Assembly (NCBI RefSeq): GCF_022899935.1
Contig: NZ_JALJCJ010000003.1
Location: forward strand, 353,720-417,719
Length of the DNA: 64,000 bases
Reading direction: 5' to 3'
Source: Shinella curvata
GTDB lineage: Bacteria > Pseudomonadota > Alphaproteobacteria > Rhizobiales > Rhizobiaceae
Part shown: in pieces, positions 26,504 to 35,580 of the stretch
Layout: each line of letters opens with the position of its first letter
Position numbering within the stretch: the first letter of the stretch is position 1
The notes under the pieces: generated by a model
Told to the model about the DNA's origin: nothing
Databases searched by the model: none
What the model saw: only the letters and a program-made list of their open reading frames with translations
Made by a program: the position numbers and the translations under genes

Positions 26504-26890
26504 TCAGTCCTTCGGACGGTTGGGCACGCGGCCATAGTCATTGGCGCCATTCGTGCCGGGCCAGACGAGGAAAGCGATGAGCGCGAAGAAGGAAATGGCG
26601 GGTATGAACAGGCAGATGATCAGCGCCACCGGCAGGTTCATGTCGTGCAGCCGCTTGATCGTCAACAGGATGGAAGAGACTGTCGAAGCGATGCCGACGC
26701 CGACGAAGACGAAGGACCAGAACAGGAAGGACGGGTCTTCCTTGGGCACCATGACGATCTGCGTCAGCGCGGCCGAGAGCAGCATCAGCCAGAAGGCCCA
26801 GCCGAGCGCGAAGGGCGCACGGCTAAGACGGCCGGACCAGCCGAAGAAGAGCCAGGTGAGGCTCGGCCCCTGCTCCTCGACTGTCGCCAT
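26504..26890 (-). CDS. DUF805 membrane protein
   Basis: A 128-residue membrane protein with three or four hydrophobic helices. It carries the DUF805 signature: FFGWSGRLSRAPF at the N-terminus, TIKRLHDMNLP in the middle and PGTNGANDYGRVPN near the end. Its ATG is three bases past the dapD stop, and dapE follows 89 bases downstream, so it is embedded in the dap operon. The function of the family is not established. Confidence 0.92.
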   Translation of the reverse strand: MATVEEQGPSLTWLFFGWSGRLSRAPFALGWAFWLMLLSAALTQIVMVPKEDPSFLFWSFVFVGVGIASTVSSILLTIKRLHDMNLPVALIICLFIPAISFFALIAFLVWPGTNGANDYGRVPNRPKD

Positions 26891-26893
26891 GGC

Positions 26894-27751
26894 TTAGTCT
26901 CGCAGCAGTTCGTTGATGCCGGTCTTCGAGCGGGTCTGGGCATCGACGCGCTTGACGATGACGGCACAGTAAAGGCCGGGCGCCGGCAGGCCGTTCGGCA
27001 TGGTCTTGTCCGACGGCATGGAGCCGGCGACGACGACCGAATAGGGCGGCACTTCGCCATAGGTCACTTCGCCGGTGGCGCGGTCGACGATCTTGGTCGA
27101 CTTGCCGATGAAGACGCCCATGCCGAGCACGGAGCCCTCACGCACGATGCAGCCTTCGACGACTTCCGAGCGGGCGCCGATGAAGCAATTGTCCTCGATG
27201 ATGGTCGGGCCGGCCTGCATGGGCTCCAGCACGCCGCCGATGCCGACACCGCCCGAGAGATGCACATGCTTGCCGATCTGCGCGCAGGAGCCGACGGTGG
27301 CCCAGGTATCGACCATCGTGCCCTCGCCGACATAGGCGCCGAGATTGACGAAGGAAGGCATCAGGATGGCGTTCGGCGCGATATAGGCCGAGCGGCGCAC
27401 GACGCAGTTCGGCACGGCGCGGAAACCGGCCTTCTCGAATTCGTTGACGCTCCAGCCGTCGAACTTGGACGGCACCTTGTCCCACCAGGAGGATTCGCCC
27501 GGGCCGCCCTTGACGATTTCCATCGGGTTGAGGCGGAAGGAGAGCAGCACGGCCTTCTTGAGCCACTGGTTGACCGTCCAGTTGCCATCCTCGCCGCGCT
27601 CAGCGACACGCACCTTGCCGGTATCGAGCAGGTTCAGCGACGTCTCCACCGCATCGCGGAATTCACCGCGCGTGGAGGTCGAGATGCTGTCGCGTTCCTC
27701 GAAGGCGCGGTCGATGGTTGCGGACAATGCGGACAGGTTGGACGTGCTCAT
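26894..27751 (-). CDS. dapD: Tetrahydrodipicolinate N-succinyltransferase
   Basis: A 285-residue enzyme that transfers succinate from succinyl-CoA to tetrahydrodipicolinate. The central left-handed beta-helix is visible as hexapeptide repeats ([31 protein letters not shown] in part, then [19 protein letters not shown]), followed by [21 protein letters not shown] precedes the start. It heads the dapD-DUF805-dapE-membrane protein unit. Confidence 0.98.
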   Translation of the reverse strand: MSTSNLSALSATIDRAFEERDSISTSTRGEFRDAVETSLNLLDTGKVRVAERGEDGNWTVNQWLKKAVLLSFRLNPMEIVKGGPGESSWWDKVPSKFDGWSVNEFEKAGFRAVPNCVVRRSAYIAPNAILMPSFVNLGAYVGEGTMVDTWATVGSCAQIGKHVHLSGGVGIGGVLEPMQAGPTIIEDNCFIGARSEVVEGCIVREGSVLGMGVFIGKSTKIVDRATGEVTYGEVPPYSVVVAGSMPSDKTMPNGLPAPGLYCAVIVKRVDAQTRSKTGINELLRD

Positions 27752-27925
27752 CGGAATTCCTTAAACTTCGACACTTATTTTTGATTGTCGGGATACCGGA
27801 AGGTCGATTTCATCAATCTGCAAGATGCTCTAGAGCAAGTGCCGGGAAAGATGAAGCCCCTTTCCGGCAGATACTGTCGCACGGGCGAAATGGTAATCCC
27901 GTGGGCGAAGAAAGCAGGACATGAC

Positions 27926-28819
27926 ATGGCAAGACTGAAGAAGAAGAGCCTGCGCCGCAAGGACGGCGTGTGGGATCCGTTGGCCGACAGCGCGCAGGAC
28001 AAGCACCGCGCCGCCGTGGTGCCGCAGACGCCGCAATCGGCCCATCCCGCCTACAGGCTTGCCTATGTCGATGACGACTTCCTCTGCCGCGAGGAACTGC
28101 GCCCGGTGCGCCTGCAGCTCGAACTCCTGAAGGTCGAGATGATGCTGGCCGAGCGCGGCATCAAGTCGACCGTCGTGATGTTCGGCGGTGCGCGCATCCC
28201 TGCCCCCGGCCAGGAAGCCTGGGCCGCGCGCAACGAGACGCAGCGCGCCAATCTCGAGGCCGCCTCGGTCTATTATACGGAGGCGCAGAAGTTCGCCCGG
28301 CTCTGCTCTGAAAAGTCGGCGGAGCTCGATTACAAGGAATATGTCGTCGTGACCGGCGGCGGACCGGGCGTGATGGAGGCAGGCAATCGCGGCGCGGCCG
28401 ATGTCGGCGCCCCCTCGATCGGCCTCAACATCGTCCTGCCGCACGAGCAGGCACCGAACCCCTATGTGACGCCCGAGCTGAGCTTCAACTTCCACTATTT
28501 CGCGATCCGCAAGATGCATTTCCTGCTGCGCGCCAAGGCCGTCACGGTGTTTCCGGGCGGTTTCGGCACGCTGGACGAACTGTTCGAGACGGTGACCTTG
28601 ATGCAGACCGGCCGCATGGCACTGGTGCCGCTCATCCTGTTCGGCAAGGACTTCTGGCATAAGATCATCGACTTCGACGCGCTTGCCGCCTTCGGCACGA
28701 TCGCGCCCGGCGATGTCGAGCTGATGCAGTTCGTCGAGACCGCCGACGAAGCCTGGGACATCATCGTGAAATTCTACGAGAAGATGGAAGCCGAACACGC
28801 GGCTGCCGCGCACGGCTGA
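27926..28819 (+). CDS. LOG-family protein (lysine decarboxylase-like fold)
   Basis: A 297-residue protein of the TIGR00730/LOG superfamily. The ATG at 27926 (MARLKKKSLRRKDG) has AGGA eight bases upstream; the frame continues to 27785 but those residues look spurious. The family motifs are VVTGGGPGVMEAGNRGA and VFPGGFGTLDELFE, the nucleotide-binding and catalytic motifs of cytokinin-activating phosphoribohydrolases. It is longer than classical LOG proteins (about 190 residues), like the long type found in many proteobacteria, where the substrate is less clear. It is divergent from dapD. Confidence 0.88.
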   Translation: MARLKKKSLRRKDGVWDPLADSAQDKHRAAVVPQTPQSAHPAYRLAYVDDDFLCREELRPVRLQLELLKVEMMLAERGIKSTVVMFGGARIPAPGQEAWAARNETQRANLEAASVYYTEAQKFARLCSEKSAELDYKEYVVVTGGGPGVMEAGNRGAADVGAPSIGLNIVLPHEQAPNPYVTPELSFNFHYFAIRKMHFLLRAKAVTVFPGGFGTLDELFETVTLMQTGRMALVPLILFGKDFWHKIIDFDALAAFGTIAPGDVELMQFVETADEAWDIIVKFYEKMEAEHAAAAHG

Positions 28820-28835
28820 GGCGCTCCGCCCCCGC

Positions 28836-29195
28836 CTACTTGCGTTCGGTCGGCTGTGCCTGCAGTCGGCCGCGCGACCTTGAGCGCGCCGCACTGGCGA
28901 GGCGCTGCGTCGCCTCTTTCAGCTCGAGCTCGGTGAACAGAGGCTGATAGTCCGGCCGCAGCATCAGCGCTTCCATGGAAAGCTCGGCCTTGCCCGCATC
29001 GAGCAGGCGCTCAAGCCCGGTCGTGCCGGGCTTGAAGACGAGGTCCTTCGCAGCGGCCACACCGCCGTTCAACAACACAAAGCGACGCAGCAGCACCGGG
29101 CGGAAGCCGAGTTCGGCGAAGCGGTCGTAGAGGCCCATCATCTCCTTGTGGAAACGGGCTTCCACGGCAGGGCTTACGCTGCGCGGGCCGCGCAT
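28836..29195 (-). CDS. Small conserved protein of unknown function
   Basis: A 119-residue protein. Its ATG shares a base with the TGA of the nucleoside hydrolase gene (TGATG), so it is very probably translated from the same message. The sequence contains YDRFAELGFRPVLLRRFVLLNGGVAAAKDLV-type text (split here: YDRFAELGFRP, LLNGGVAAAKDLV), then LLDAGKAELSMEALMLRPDYQPLF. The pattern of Gly-Gly-x-x-Ala-Ala followed by L-S/T-x-E-A-L-x-L and a final LF-x-x-x-E recurs in small uncharacterised proteins that I remember from other bacteria. No catalytic residues are obvious, and the C-terminus is Arg/Ser-rich. Confidence 0.75.
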   Translation of the reverse strand: MRGPRSVSPAVEARFHKEMMGLYDRFAELGFRPVLLRRFVLLNGGVAAAKDLVFKPGTTGLERLLDAGKAELSMEALMLRPDYQPLFTELELKEATQRLASAARSRSRGRLQAQPTERK

Positions 29196-30136
29196 CACAG
29201 GCGGCCGACGCGCTCGGTGAGCAGCGCGAAGAAACCGTCGGCATCGACATCCTTCATGACGCGCGCATTGTGCTTGCGGCCGGTGACCTGCCACCAGTCG
29301 ACGACCGTCATGCCCACCGTCAGCGGCGAGGCCGTCTCGACCTCGACATTGCAATCGCGCCCGGCAAAAAGCTCCGGCTTCAGCAGATAGGCGATAACCG
29401 TCGGGTCATGCAGCGGGCCGCCATCGGAGCCGTATTTCTCCACGTCGAAGCGCTCGAAGAATTCGAGCATCTCGACGAGGGCGGTCGCCGGACGATTGCC
29501 GATTTCGCGCAGCCTGGCGACGCGGCTCTTCAGCGTCAGCACCTTGTGGGTGACGTCGAGCGGCATCATGACGATGGGGATGCCGGACTGGAAGACGACG
29601 GCGGCCGCCTCCGGATCGACATAGATGTTGAATTCGGCGGCCGGCGTGATGTTGCCGCCCTCGAAGAAGCCGCCGCCCATCATGACGAGTTCACGCACGC
29701 GGCCGGCAATGTCAGGCGCTTTCTGGATGGCCGTCGCGATATTTGTGAGCGGGCCGAGCGTGCAGAGCGTCACGGTGCCAGCGGGCTCGCCGCGCAGCGT
29801 CTCGATGATGAAATCGACGGCGTGTTGCGCCTGCAACGGCATTTGCGGCTCGTGCAGTTCCGGGCCATCGAGGCCGGTCTTGCCGTGCACATGCTCGGCG
29901 GTGATGAGCGGACGGGCGATCGGCTTGTCGGCGCCGGCAAAAACCTTCACATCCGTGCGTGCGCAGAATTCCAGGATGATGCGGGCATTGGTCGAGGTGC
30001 GCGACAGCGGCACGTTGCCGGCCACCGTCGTGATGCCGAGGATTTCGAGTTCCGGGCTGCCGAGCGCCAGCATGATCGCGGCGGCATCGTCCTGCCCCGG
30101 ATCCGTGTCGATGATGATTTTCCGTGGCTCGGACAT
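29195..30136 (-). CDS. Inosine-uridine preferring nucleoside hydrolase
   Basis: A 313-residue hydrolase that cleaves the N-glycosidic bond of ribonucleosides. The Ca-binding signature is at the N-terminus, IIIDTDPGQDDAAAIMLAL. Further family residues are GNVPL, GPLTNIATA, MMGGGFFEGGNITPAAEFNIYVDPEAA (in pieces: MMGGGFFEGGN and EFNIYVDPEAA) and HDPTVIAYLL near the C-terminus, giving the last metal ligand. It fits purine/pyrimidine salvage in the cytoplasm. It overlaps the downstream small unknown gene by one base. Confidence 0.95.
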   Translation of the reverse strand: MSEPRKIIIDTDPGQDDAAAIMLALGSPELEILGITTVAGNVPLSRTSTNARIILEFCARTDVKVFAGADKPIARPLITAEHVHGKTGLDGPELHEPQMPLQAQHAVDFIIETLRGEPAGTVTLCTLGPLTNIATAIQKAPDIAGRVRELVMMGGGFFEGGNITPAAEFNIYVDPEAAAVVFQSGIPIVMMPLDVTHKVLTLKSRVARLREIGNRPATALVEMLEFFERFDVEKYGSDGGPLHDPTVIAYLLKPELFAGRDCNVEVETASPLTVGMTVVDWWQVTGRKHNARVMKDVDADGFFALLTERVGRL

Positions 30137-30319
30137 GCCGTTTCCATCCCGTGTTTCTTATGATTCGTGGCGCGTCTCGCGCGGGCGAAGCGGCGACTAT
30201 ATTTGCGAAATCGCCGTTCGCAAGCGTCTTGCGCCGCAGACGCGCAATCACCATATTGCAGCCATCGGGATGCCGAGACCGGGTCCCGCCACAGTCGCTT
30301 GAAAGCCAAGGACTAGACG

Positions 30320-30751
30320 ATGACACGCATGACCCCTTTTGCCAGCCCGCTGATGCTGGGTTTCGACGCCATGGAAAAGACCCTCGAGCGCATCGCCAAG
30401 GGTAATGATGGCTATCCCCCTTATAATATCGAACGTCTCCGTCCAAATGGCGATACCGGAGCGCCCGAGCGCCTGCGCATCACACTCGCCGTCGCGGGTT
30501 TCTCCGAAGAGGAACTCGACGTGACGACGGAGGAAAACCAGCTCGTCATTCGCGGCCGCCAGGTCGATAGCGGCGAGCGGGATTATCTTTACCGCGGTAT
30601 CGCCGCCCGCCAGTTCCAGCGCACCTTCGTGCTTGCCGACGGCATGCGCGTCCAGGGCGCCGAACTGAAGAACGGTCTCCTGTCGGTGGACCTCGTCCGG
30701 CCCGAGCCGGTTCGAATGGTAAAGAAAATTAACATTTCCGTATCAGACTAG
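30320..30751 (+). CDS. Small heat shock protein, Hsp20 family
   Basis: A 143-residue alpha-crystallin-type chaperone. N-terminal arm MTRMTPFASPLMLGFDAMEKTL, then the alpha-crystallin domain (about 38-135) with YNIERL, LRITLAVAGFSEEELDVTTE, LVIRG, FQRTFVLADGMRVQGAELKNGLL and the conserved G-x-L near the end. The sequence resembles rhizobial class-B Hsp20 proteins and IbpA. It is followed 131 bases downstream by a DUF1150 gene on the same strand. Rhizobial hsp20 genes often carry a ROSE thermometer in the leader; I could not confirm one here. Confidence 0.95.
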   Translation: MTRMTPFASPLMLGFDAMEKTLERIAKGNDGYPPYNIERLRPNGDTGAPERLRITLAVAGFSEEELDVTTEENQLVIRGRQVDSGERDYLYRGIAARQFQRTFVLADGMRVQGAELKNGLLSVDLVRPEPVRMVKKINISVSD

Positions 30752-30882
30752 ATCATGAGCCGTTCCTGCGGGAACAACCGCCGGACCGTCTCGAGCGTAA
30801 CCTGATCGCTGACGCACCGAGCGCCATTGTGGCCGCGGGCGCCCAGCGGCCGGCAGATGCCGGCATTGCCATGGAGGCAAAG

Positions 30883-31143
30883 ATGGGACTGAAAATCGCA
30901 ACCCCGACCACCGTCTCGAAGGCAGACCTTGCGCATCTCGGCGCCGGGGAAGTCGGTTACATCAGGAAGATGAAGGCCGACGAAGTGTCGCGTGTCTTCC
31001 CGGAAGCCCCGGAAATCGACCCGAGCCTGGACCTCTGGGCCCTATTCGGTGCCGACGGCACGCCGATCCTTCTGACCGACAACCGTTCGAGCACCTTCTA
31101 CAAGGCTGCCGAGGACGAGCTGCGCACTGTCAGCCTGCACTAA
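30883..31143 (+). CDS. DUF1150 family protein
   Basis: An 86-residue protein. I chose the ATG at 30883 because GGAGG lies seven bases upstream; an ATG at 30871 is in frame. The sequence contains LGAGEVGYIRKMKADEV, WALFGADGTPI and LTDNRSSTFYKAAEDEL, which match the DUF1150 family of alphaproteobacteria as I remember it. Members are regularly found next to Hsp20 genes, as here, but no function is established. Confidence 0.88.
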   Translation: MGLKIATPTTVSKADLAHLGAGEVGYIRKMKADEVSRVFPEAPEIDPSLDLWALFGADGTPILLTDNRSSTFYKAAEDELRTVSLH

Positions 31144-31164
31144 GTCTGAAGATCAGGCCTTCCG

Positions 31165-31866
31165 TCAGAGCCGACGGAAGGTGAGATAGGCCGACTTGCG
31201 GCCTTCGCGCTTGGCCTTGGCCTCGTAGCGCGTGCCCGGCCAGCCGGCATAGGGTGTCAGCCAATCGGCCGCGTTTTCAGCGGTCCACACGAAAGCGGGA
31301 TGAGCCCCGCAGTGCATAAGCGTCCAGTTGACATAGGTGTCGATGTCGGACGCGAAGCAGAAGAGCCCGCCCGGCTTCAAAACCCGGGCAAAGCGGTCCA
31401 GATTGACCCTGGAGACGAACCGCCTCTTCCAATGCTTCTTCTTCGGCCACGGATCCGGATAGAGCAGGTCGATCTGATCGATCGAGGCCGCAGGCAACCA
31501 GTCGAGCAGCTCCGTAGCATCATCATCGTAAAGGCGGATGTTCTTCGCGCCCGTTTCCTCGACGCGGCCGATCAGCTTCGCCATGGAATTGACGAAGGGC
31601 TCGACGCCGATGAAGGCGGTCGTGGGCGTTTCCAGCGCGCGGTGGATGAGATGTTCGCCGCCGCCGAAGCCGATTTCGAGGCGCATGCGCTCCGGCTTGA
31701 AGCCGTAGAGTGTGGTGATATCAGCCGGAGCCTCGGTCGACAGGTCGACCTTCAGCTCCGGCAGCAGGGTCTCGAGATGCTGCACCTGCCGCTCGCGCAG
31801 GGGTTTGCCCTTGCGTCGGCCGAAAAAGGCCTCGCTTGCGCGGGTGGGGTGCTCGGCATCGCTCAT
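31165..31866 (-). CDS. trmB: tRNA (guanine-N7-)-methyltransferase
   Basis: A 233-residue SAM-dependent enzyme that makes m7G46 in tRNA. The SAM site is [15 protein letters not shown], followed by [13 protein letters not shown] and the TrmB motif [17 protein letters not shown]. The C-terminal region [15 protein letters not shown] contains the conserved G-T-x-Y-E. It starts eight bases after the metK stop, so the two are likely co-transcribed. A 9-bp hairpin (31158-31181) covers its stop codon but has no T-run. Confidence 0.97.
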   Translation of the reverse strand: MSDAEHPTRASEAFFGRRKGKPLRERQVQHLETLLPELKVDLSTEAPADITTLYGFKPERMRLEIGFGGGEHLIHRALETPTTAFIGVEPFVNSMAKLIGRVEETGAKNIRLYDDDATELLDWLPAASIDQIDLLYPDPWPKKKHWKRRFVSRVNLDRFARVLKPGGLFCFASDIDTYVNWTLMHCGAHPAFVWTAENAADWLTPYAGWPGTRYEAKAKREGRKSAYLTFRRL

Positions 31867-31874
31867 ATCGGGTC

Positions 31875-33113
<1,239 letters not shown>

Positions 33114-33186
33114 GCGGGAATTCCCCTCAAAGAAAGATGACTTCGACGTTGTTATTCAGTTCGCCGGGGAAAGACAAGCACACAAG

Positions 33187-33210
33187 GACATAAGAATGTC
33201 TTTATGTCCC
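33187..33210. promoter_or_regulatory. Palindrome upstream of metK, candidate operator
   Basis: GGACATAA and TTATGTCC form perfect 8-bp arms around an eight-base AT-rich centre, 74-97 bases upstream of metK. The centre reads AAGACATT or its complement. It is not followed by a T-run and the preceding gene already has its own terminator, which favours a protein-binding site. By layout and composition it resembles the SahR-type sites described for SAM-cycle genes in proteobacteria; the match is from memory. Confidence 0.5.
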
Positions 33211-33255
33211 GGCTTTCCGGGCGATCCGCCCTGTCGAAAATCACGATGCGCAACG

Positions 33256-33286
33256 AAAAAAGGGCGGCCTGCCCGCCGCCCTTTTA
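33256..33286 (-). terminator. Rho-independent terminator of phrR
   Basis: On the minus strand GGGCGGCGGGCAGGCCGCCC is followed by TTTTTT. It lies about 22 bases after the phrR stop and separates phrR from metK. Confidence 0.88.
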
Positions 33287-33308
33287 TCCATGCCGAAGCT
33301 GGAAAGAA

Positions 33309-33728
33309 TTATTCGACTTCCATTTCGGCAGCCAGCGCCTTGACGAGATCGACAAGCTTGCGGCGGACCTTAGGGTCGTTGATCTTCACGAAAGCGCGGT
33401 TAAGCTGCAAGCCTTCGGAAGATGACAGGAAATCGACCACGTAATTGGAGCTCGACGCCTCGGCAAGACCGGACTGAAGGTCCGCCTGCTCGCCCGGCGC
33501 ATCCTCGAAGAAGAAGGAGACGGGTACGTTGAGAATGCTCGAAATGTTCTGCAGGCGGCTGGCGCCGACGCGGTTCGTGCCTTTCTCGTATTTCTGAATC
33601 TGCTGAAAGGTGATGCCGAGGCTTTCGCCCAGCTTCTCCTGGCTCATGCCAAGCATGGTCCTGCGAAGCCGGATCCGGCTGCCGACATGAATATCTATCG
33701 GATTCGGCTTCTTTTTATTTTCCATCAT
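33309..33728 (-). CDS. phrR: HTH-type repressor, PhrR-like
   Basis: A 139-residue transcription factor with an N-terminal Cro/CI-type helix-turn-helix: VGSRIRLRRTMLGMSQEKLG, ESLGITFQQIQKYEKG and NRVGASRLQNISSILNV (about residues 12-70). The C-terminal half may mediate dimerisation. The ATG at 33728 has AGGA eight bases upstream. In Sinorhizobium a similar gene, phrR, lies beside actA (lnt) and is induced by low pH; this gene has the same neighbour and family, so I use that name. Function here is by analogy. Confidence 0.85.
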   Translation of the reverse strand: MMENKKKPNPIDIHVGSRIRLRRTMLGMSQEKLGESLGITFQQIQKYEKGTNRVGASRLQNISSILNVPVSFFFEDAPGEQADLQSGLAEASSSNYVVDFLSSSEGLQLNRAFVKINDPKVRRKLVDLVKALAAEMEVE

Positions 33729-33873
33729 CACTTTCGTCCTAACGCGGAATGGCCCCACCCTTCCGGCAGTCTCAACGGGACTTAACGTCACGTTGTATGC
33801 GCGACCTCTTAAGGTAGCGACAATACAGGAGAACGGCCGGCAGAGTGCACTATGCTATTTTAGGGGTTTTGGG

Positions 33874-35460
33874 TCAATTCGTCCTGTTTCTAAAACCAAT
33901 GCGAGAAATGCCGCCCACCGCGAAGAAAACAGCGAGCGTCGCCAGAAACGACCAATTCTGTCGTTTCACCCGGTCGCCGCCGGCAAATCTTCCCGGAAGG
34001 GTTGCATCGATGAATCCGGGCGTATCATATGACAGGCCCGTGACGATAGCCCCCCTTCCGTCCACGACCGCAGAGATACCGTTATTGGCGGCGCGAATCA
34101 GTGGCAGGCCGCGCTCCACGGCACGCAGACGGGCCTGCAGGAAGTGCTGATACGGACCGGGCGTGTTGCCGAACCATGCATCATTGGTGACATTGAGGAG
34201 CGCTGCGGCTTCCTCGGCGGAGGCATTGATCTCCGACGGGAAGATCGCCTCGTAGCAGATCAGCGGATAAAAGCCCTTGCCGGCGGCCTCCAGGAGCTGG
34301 TGCTCACGGGCGGCGGAGAAACCGCCAGGCATGGCCGCGACAGCCGCGACGCCAAGGCTTTCGAAAACCTCCTCGAAGGGCATGTATTCGCCGAAGGGGA
34401 CAAGGTGCACCTTGTCGGCAGCGGCGACGATCTGGCCCTTGCCGTCGATCACATAGATCGAATTGTAGTAGCGTGGCGCCTTGCCCGAGCCCGCACTTTC
34501 CGTGCGAACCGCGCCGGCGATCAGCACCTGGTCGTTCTCGAGCACGTCGGCGATGCGCACCAGCGCGTCTGGATTGTCCGTCAGGATGAAAGGAATGGAG
34601 GTTTCCGGCCAGACGACGATATCGGGCCGCTTGCCACCATCCGCCGGCTTTTCGGCGCTCAGCTTCAGATGCCGTTCGAAAATCTCCGCCCGTGCGGAAT
34701 CGTCGAGCTTCATCGCCTGGTCGATGACCGGCTGGACGAGGCGCACCACGGTGGCCTCGTTTTGCGGTGGCGGCACGATGTGCAGTGCATAGTAGCCATA
34801 GCCGACATGGGCCGCAAACAGCAGGATGGCGACCGTCAAGCCGGCGACCCGGCCACGCCGCGTGCCGATCAGGGCGGGTGCCGCGAAGACGAAGACCGCG
34901 AGCGCATTGATGGCGGCAATGCCGAGCACGCCGCTGGACTGCATGAGGAGCGGCACGGGCATGGCGCCATAACCGACCGCATTCCAGGGAAAGCCGGTGA
35001 ACAGCGTGCCGCGCAGCCATTCCGCGACACCGAAGGCGAAGGCAAGCGCCGCGATGCGGCCCATGCCATCCGACCAGAGCAGGCGCGCGATGGCTGCGGC
35101 AAGGCCGTAGTAAAGCGCCAGGAAAGCCGGCAGACCGAGAATGGCGAGCGGCAGCGCCCAGGCATAATCGTCGGCCTCCACCAGAAGCGCATTGCCGAGC
35201 CACCAGAGCCCACCGACGAAATAGCCGAAGCCGAAGAACCAGCCGATGCGGAAGGCTGGCGCCAGGCGACGGACGAAACCTGCCCCCGGCGCAGCACTGG
35301 CACCGTCCAGCAGCCAGACGAGCAGAGTAAACGAGAGGAAGAGAGCGGCGAAGAAACCGAAGGGCGGCAGCGCCAGCACTCCGATCAGACCCGCAAGAAA
35401 TGCCACAAGCGCCCGTCTCGTTCCAGACAGGAGCATGACCGTGCCCGCGAGCCGCTCCAT
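33874..35460 (-). CDS. lnt: Apolipoprotein N-acyltransferase
   Basis: A 528-residue inner-membrane enzyme that adds the third acyl chain to lipoproteins. The N-terminal half has about six to seven helices. The periplasmic nitrilase-like domain (about 235-490) shows the catalytic triad: Glu in VVWPETSIPF, Lys in DKVHLVPFGEYMPF and Cys in LICYEAIFPSE, followed by NVTNDAWFG. The last helix is near the C-terminus. In Sinorhizobium the equivalent gene, actA, is needed for growth at low pH. AAAGGGG precedes the ATG at 35460. Confidence 0.96.
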   Translation of the reverse strand: MERLAGTVMLLSGTRRALVAFLAGLIGVLALPPFGFFAALFLSFTLLVWLLDGASAAPGAGFVRRLAPAFRIGWFFGFGYFVGGLWWLGNALLVEADDYAWALPLAILGLPAFLALYYGLAAAIARLLWSDGMGRIAALAFAFGVAEWLRGTLFTGFPWNAVGYGAMPVPLLMQSSGVLGIAAINALAVFVFAAPALIGTRRGRVAGLTVAILLFAAHVGYGYYALHIVPPPQNEATVVRLVQPVIDQAMKLDDSARAEIFERHLKLSAEKPADGGKRPDIVVWPETSIPFILTDNPDALVRIADVLENDQVLIAGAVRTESAGSGKAPRYYNSIYVIDGKGQIVAAADKVHLVPFGEYMPFEEVFESLGVAAVAAMPGGFSAAREHQLLEAAGKGFYPLICYEAIFPSEINASAEEAAALLNVTNDAWFGNTPGPYQHFLQARLRAVERGLPLIRAANNGISAVVDGRGAIVTGLSYDTPGFIDATLPGRFAGGDRVKRQNWSFLATLAVFFAVGGISRIGFRNRTN

Positions 35461-35508
35461 GCCGTCCCCTTTGTTTTGATGTCCCCGAATCAGCCGCGCC
35501 AGTCTTCC

Positions 35509-35550
35509 AAAAAACCAACGCCTTGTCCCGCCGTAACACAGGACAAGGCG
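35509..35550 (-). terminator. Rho-independent terminator after corC
   Basis: CGCCTTGTCC (35519-35528) and GGACAAGGCG (35541-35550) form a perfect 10-bp stem. On the minus strand it is followed by TTGGTTTTTT. It lies about 30 bases past the corC stop and before lnt, suggesting that lnt has its own promoter or is reached only by read-through. Confidence 0.75.
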
Positions 35551-35580
35551 CAGATCATTTTAGGGATCGGGCAAATGGTG

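Noticed and set aside
30137-30319. ROSE-type RNA thermometer in the Hsp20 leader
   Set aside because: The leader is long enough, but I could not identify the conserved anti-Shine-Dalgarno element pairing near the start codon with confidence.
31158-31181. Terminator between DUF1150 and trmB
   Set aside because: A 9-bp stem exists but overlaps the trmB stop codon and has no T-run on either strand.
33114-33255. SAM-II type riboswitch upstream of metK
   Set aside because: The only strong structure is a symmetric DNA palindrome; I could not find the paired elements of a SAM-II pseudoknot near the start codon.
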